Below are positions 8,104 to 9,045 of a stretch of 9,045 bases of DNA, one piece after another. The notes under the pieces were generated by a model. It had not been told where the DNA came from, ran no database searches, and worked only from the letters and a program-made list of their open reading frames with translations. The number at the start of each line of letters is the position of its first letter. Position 1 is the stretch's first letter. Location of the stretch: assembly GCA_938002705.1 (NCBI GenBank), contig CALLAG010000298.1:1-9045 (forward strand), written 5' to 3'. The translations under genes were made by a program, and so were the position numbers. This DNA is from an uncultured Saprospiraceae bacterium (GTDB lineage Bacteria > Bacteroidota > Bacteroidia > Chitinophagales > Saprospiraceae).

Positions 8104-8136
8104 AATGCACCGGGACTTTCTCGGTGCATTTTTTTT
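8104..8136 (+). terminator. Rho-independent terminator of the giant surface-protein gene
   Basis: A perfect 9-bp stem pairs AATGCACCG (8104-8112) with CGGTGCATT (8122-8130). A G-T wobble (8113/8121) and a G-C pair (8114/8120) extend it, leaving a 5-base loop. An uninterrupted T run covers 8129-8136. It lies 23 bases after the TAA and is followed by the next gene on the same strand, so it should separate the two transcripts. Confidence 0.93.
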
Positions 8137-8208
8137 GTGGGTTATTTATATAGAGTGATAATGAAATGATAACTTGAGTCATATAATATATCATAGAAAT
8201 TGATTCCA
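8137..8208 (+). promoter_or_regulatory. Short AT-rich leader that must carry the Crp/Fnr gene promoter
   Basis: This 72-base gap between the terminator and the ATG at 8209 is the only place for a promoter of the downstream gene if the terminator works. I see no clear Bacteroidota TAnnTTTG box. A TATAAT occurs at 8182-8187 but lacks a well-spaced partner. ATGATA (8166-8171) and TATCAT (8189-8194) form an interrupted inverted repeat that could be a regulator site. There is no Shine-Dalgarno sequence before the ATG, as is usual in Bacteroidota. Promoter position is inferred, not shown. Confidence 0.35.
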
Positions 8209-8796
8209 ATGGAAAAATTAGAAGGTCACTATATAAAAAGCTTATTCGATAAATACTTCGAAGCACCAGTCGATCTATGGGATCAATTCTCAGAGAAGAT
8301 GGTCTATAGACAATTCGATAAGAATGAAATCATAAAAAATACCCACGAGACAGAGCATTATATCGATCTGATTATAAAAGGATCTATCGGTGTGTTTATG
8401 TGGGCTGATAATCATAACAAATGTTTAGATCTCTATTTTGAAGAGGATTTTAGTTGTGATTTTATGTCATTTATAGATGGTAAGCAAAATGAATTATTTA
8501 CGCAAGCCTTGGAGAAAACAGAAGTCTTTTCTATTGCAAAATCTAATGTGAATGAACTCTACGATGAGCATATCATAGGACTAAAGATATATAGAGCCGC
8601 TACAGAATCCCTATTTATACATAAGCAAGAACAACAGATAGCACTTCTCAATATGACAGCAGAAGAAAGGTATCAATCTCTCATGGATGAAAAGCCAGAA
8701 CTGATACTCAGAACTCCATCTAAGCATATCGCTTCCTACCTCGGTATCACACCAGAGAGCATAAGCAGAATCAGAAAGTCTAATCCAACAAAGTAA
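8209..8796 (+). CDS. Crp/Fnr-family transcriptional regulator
   Basis: This 195-residue protein has the length and layout of Bacteroidota Crp/Fnr regulators: an N-terminal cyclic-nucleotide-binding-like beta-roll (about residues 25-110), a long dimer helix (about 115-150) and a short C-terminal helix-turn-helix. The roll shows F-D-K-N-E-I-I and I-I-K-G-S-I-G-V-F, the usual 'lid then G-x-I-x-x-x' strands. The HTH reads T-P-S-K-H-I-A-S-Y-L-G-I-T-P-E-S-I-S-R-I-R (about 169-189), very typical of the group. The phosphate-binding cassette of cAMP-binding Crp (G-E ... R-S/T) is absent: the matching stretch is F-E-E-D-F-S-C-D-F-M-S. There is no N-terminal Fnr-type cysteine cluster. It therefore probably senses another ligand or none. 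ATG at 8209 is preferred; an in-frame TTG at 8200 would add three residues, and a stop at 8194 bounds the frame. It sits behind a terminator, so it is probably monocistronic. Its targets cannot be told from the window. Confidence 0.9.
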   Translation: MEKLEGHYIKSLFDKYFEAPVDLWDQFSEKMVYRQFDKNEIIKNTHETEHYIDLIIKGSIGVFMWADNHNKCLDLYFEEDFSCDFMSFIDGKQNELFTQALEKTEVFSIAKSNVNELYDEHIIGLKIYRAATESLFIHKQEQQIALLNMTAEERYQSLMDEKPELILRTPSKHIASYLGITPESISRIRKSNPTK

Positions 8797-8820
8797 AATT
8801 GACCATAGGTCAATTATTTT
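8797..8820 (+). terminator. Perfect inverted repeat directly after the regulator stop codon; weak terminator or operator
   Basis: AATTGACC (8797-8804) and GGTCAATT (8808-8815) are perfect 8-bp arms around a 3-base ATA centre, starting at the base after TAA. The sequence ATTTT follows. As RNA it forms a short hairpin with only three G-C pairs and a poor T run, so it would be a weak terminator. As DNA it is a symmetric 19-bp site that a dimeric regulator, possibly the upstream gene product, could bind. The sequence does not decide between these. Confidence 0.5.
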
Positions 8821-8825
8821 AATAA

Positions 8826-9002
8826 TGTCTGAATCTTGATTTTCAGGATTATAGGATTATCAAATTCACTTTTGGTAATGTAACAGGTAGCCCACCAATA
8901 ATATTATTATGGAGTAGTATAGGAATTATCCCATCTGGTATCATCTTGTTTTTTATAGTGTGTTCAATCGGTGTCCTAAGGGGAAAGCTTAAGCGAAAGT
9001 AA
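8826..9002 (+). pseudogene. Start-less open frame for a small membrane segment; possible LapA-like remnant
   Basis: After an in-frame TAA at 8823-8825 the frame is open for 58 codons to TAA at 9000-9002, with no ATG, GTG or TTG in a sensible place near its beginning. From about 8856 it reads I-I-K-F-T-F-G-N-V, then a hydrophobic stretch (about 8895-8978) and ends R-G-K-L-K-R-K. A membrane helix with a basic cytoplasmic tail is typical of real small membrane proteins. The 'I-K-F-x-F' strand before the helix recalls the second half of LapA/DUF1049 proteins. The expected first transmembrane helix is missing, and the repeat patch stands in its place. This suggests a gene whose 5' end was lost. 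It could also be chance, since the region is AT-rich. The LapA link is inference. Confidence 0.35.
8829..8861. repeat. Small direct and inverted repeat patch (CTGAATC...TTTTCAGGATT)
   Basis: AATCTTGA (8832-8839) and TCAGGATT (8843-8850) are 7-of-8 inverted arms around TTT. AGGATTAT is then repeated twice in perfect tandem (8845-8852, 8853-8860). The wording 'TGAATC..GATTTTCAGGATT' resembles dispersed intergenic repeats I recall from Bacteroidota and other environmental genomes, but that is memory only. It overlaps the start of the open frame described at 8826-9002. Confidence 0.45.
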
Positions 9003-9045
9003 TATCTCAGTTAATCATTTATCATTAACAATTAACCATTAAAGA
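9003..9045. other. AT-rich non-coding tail with short inverted repeat
   Basis: No coding signal is visible. GTTAAT (9010-9015) and ATTAAC (9024-9029) form 6-bp arms around 8 bases, followed by AATTAACCATTAA. Such TTAA-rich wording is common between genes in Bacteroidota. It may belong to the leader of a gene beyond the window. Confidence 0.3.

Noticed and set aside
8182..8187. TATAAT as a -10 box for the Crp/Fnr gene
   Set aside because: The sequence is AT-rich so it can occur by chance, it lacks a -35 partner at proper spacing, and Bacteroidota use a different TAnnTTTG box.
8897..8908. 12-bp palindrome AATAATATTATT
   Set aside because: It is pure A/T and falls in the open frame as Ile-Ile-Leu-Leu codons; not distinctive enough to call a site.

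Overview
The window suggests a low-GC, AT-rich member of the Bacteroidota, most likely the Saprospiria/Saprospiraceae. The large protein ends in a type IX secretion (T9SS) type A sorting domain, a Bacteroidota hallmark. It also carries modules I associate with giant Saprospiraceae surface proteins: a 'GPDC ... CWGN' block, HYR repeats, and a dockerin-like segment with NGVTTLDL and KVIAADV motifs. The lineage call rests on recognising protein style and has not been checked by a search.

Layout. Positions 1-8081 (+) are the 3' part of one giant secreted, cell-surface protein. Its start lies upstream of the window, and at least 2692 residues are visible. It begins with a partial and eight full tandem ~89-residue four-cysteine Ig-like modules (3-2270). 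Next come HYR-type modules (2271-4262); two of them are split by inserted domains, a lamin-tail-like domain (about 2778-3242) and a proprotein-convertase P-domain-like segment (about 3309-3746). A long run of Saprospiraceae-style Cys-rich HYR-like modules follows (4275-6839). The C-terminus has a carboxypeptidase-regulatory/CnaB-like fold, a dockerin-like segment, a cohesin-like domain and the T9SS sorting domain (6861-8078). A strong intrinsic terminator follows (8104-8136).

After a short spacer comes a complete Crp/Fnr-family transcriptional regulator (8209-8796, +). The last 249 bases (8797-9045) hold a perfect 8-bp inverted repeat right after the regulator's stop codon, a small direct/inverted repeat patch, and a 58-codon open frame with no ATG. 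That frame encodes a hydrophobic segment with a basic tail and looks like the remnant of a small membrane protein. AT-rich sequence follows to the window end.

How the genes relate. The giant protein is probably exported by Sec, moved across the outer membrane by T9SS, and anchored or released at the surface as an adhesin or matrix protein. The terminator separates it from the Crp/Fnr gene, so they are probably two transcription units, and nothing here shows that the regulator controls the adhesin. I see no defence, mobile or biosynthetic system. The most unusual structure is the pair of back-to-back domain-in-domain insertions in adjacent HYR modules.
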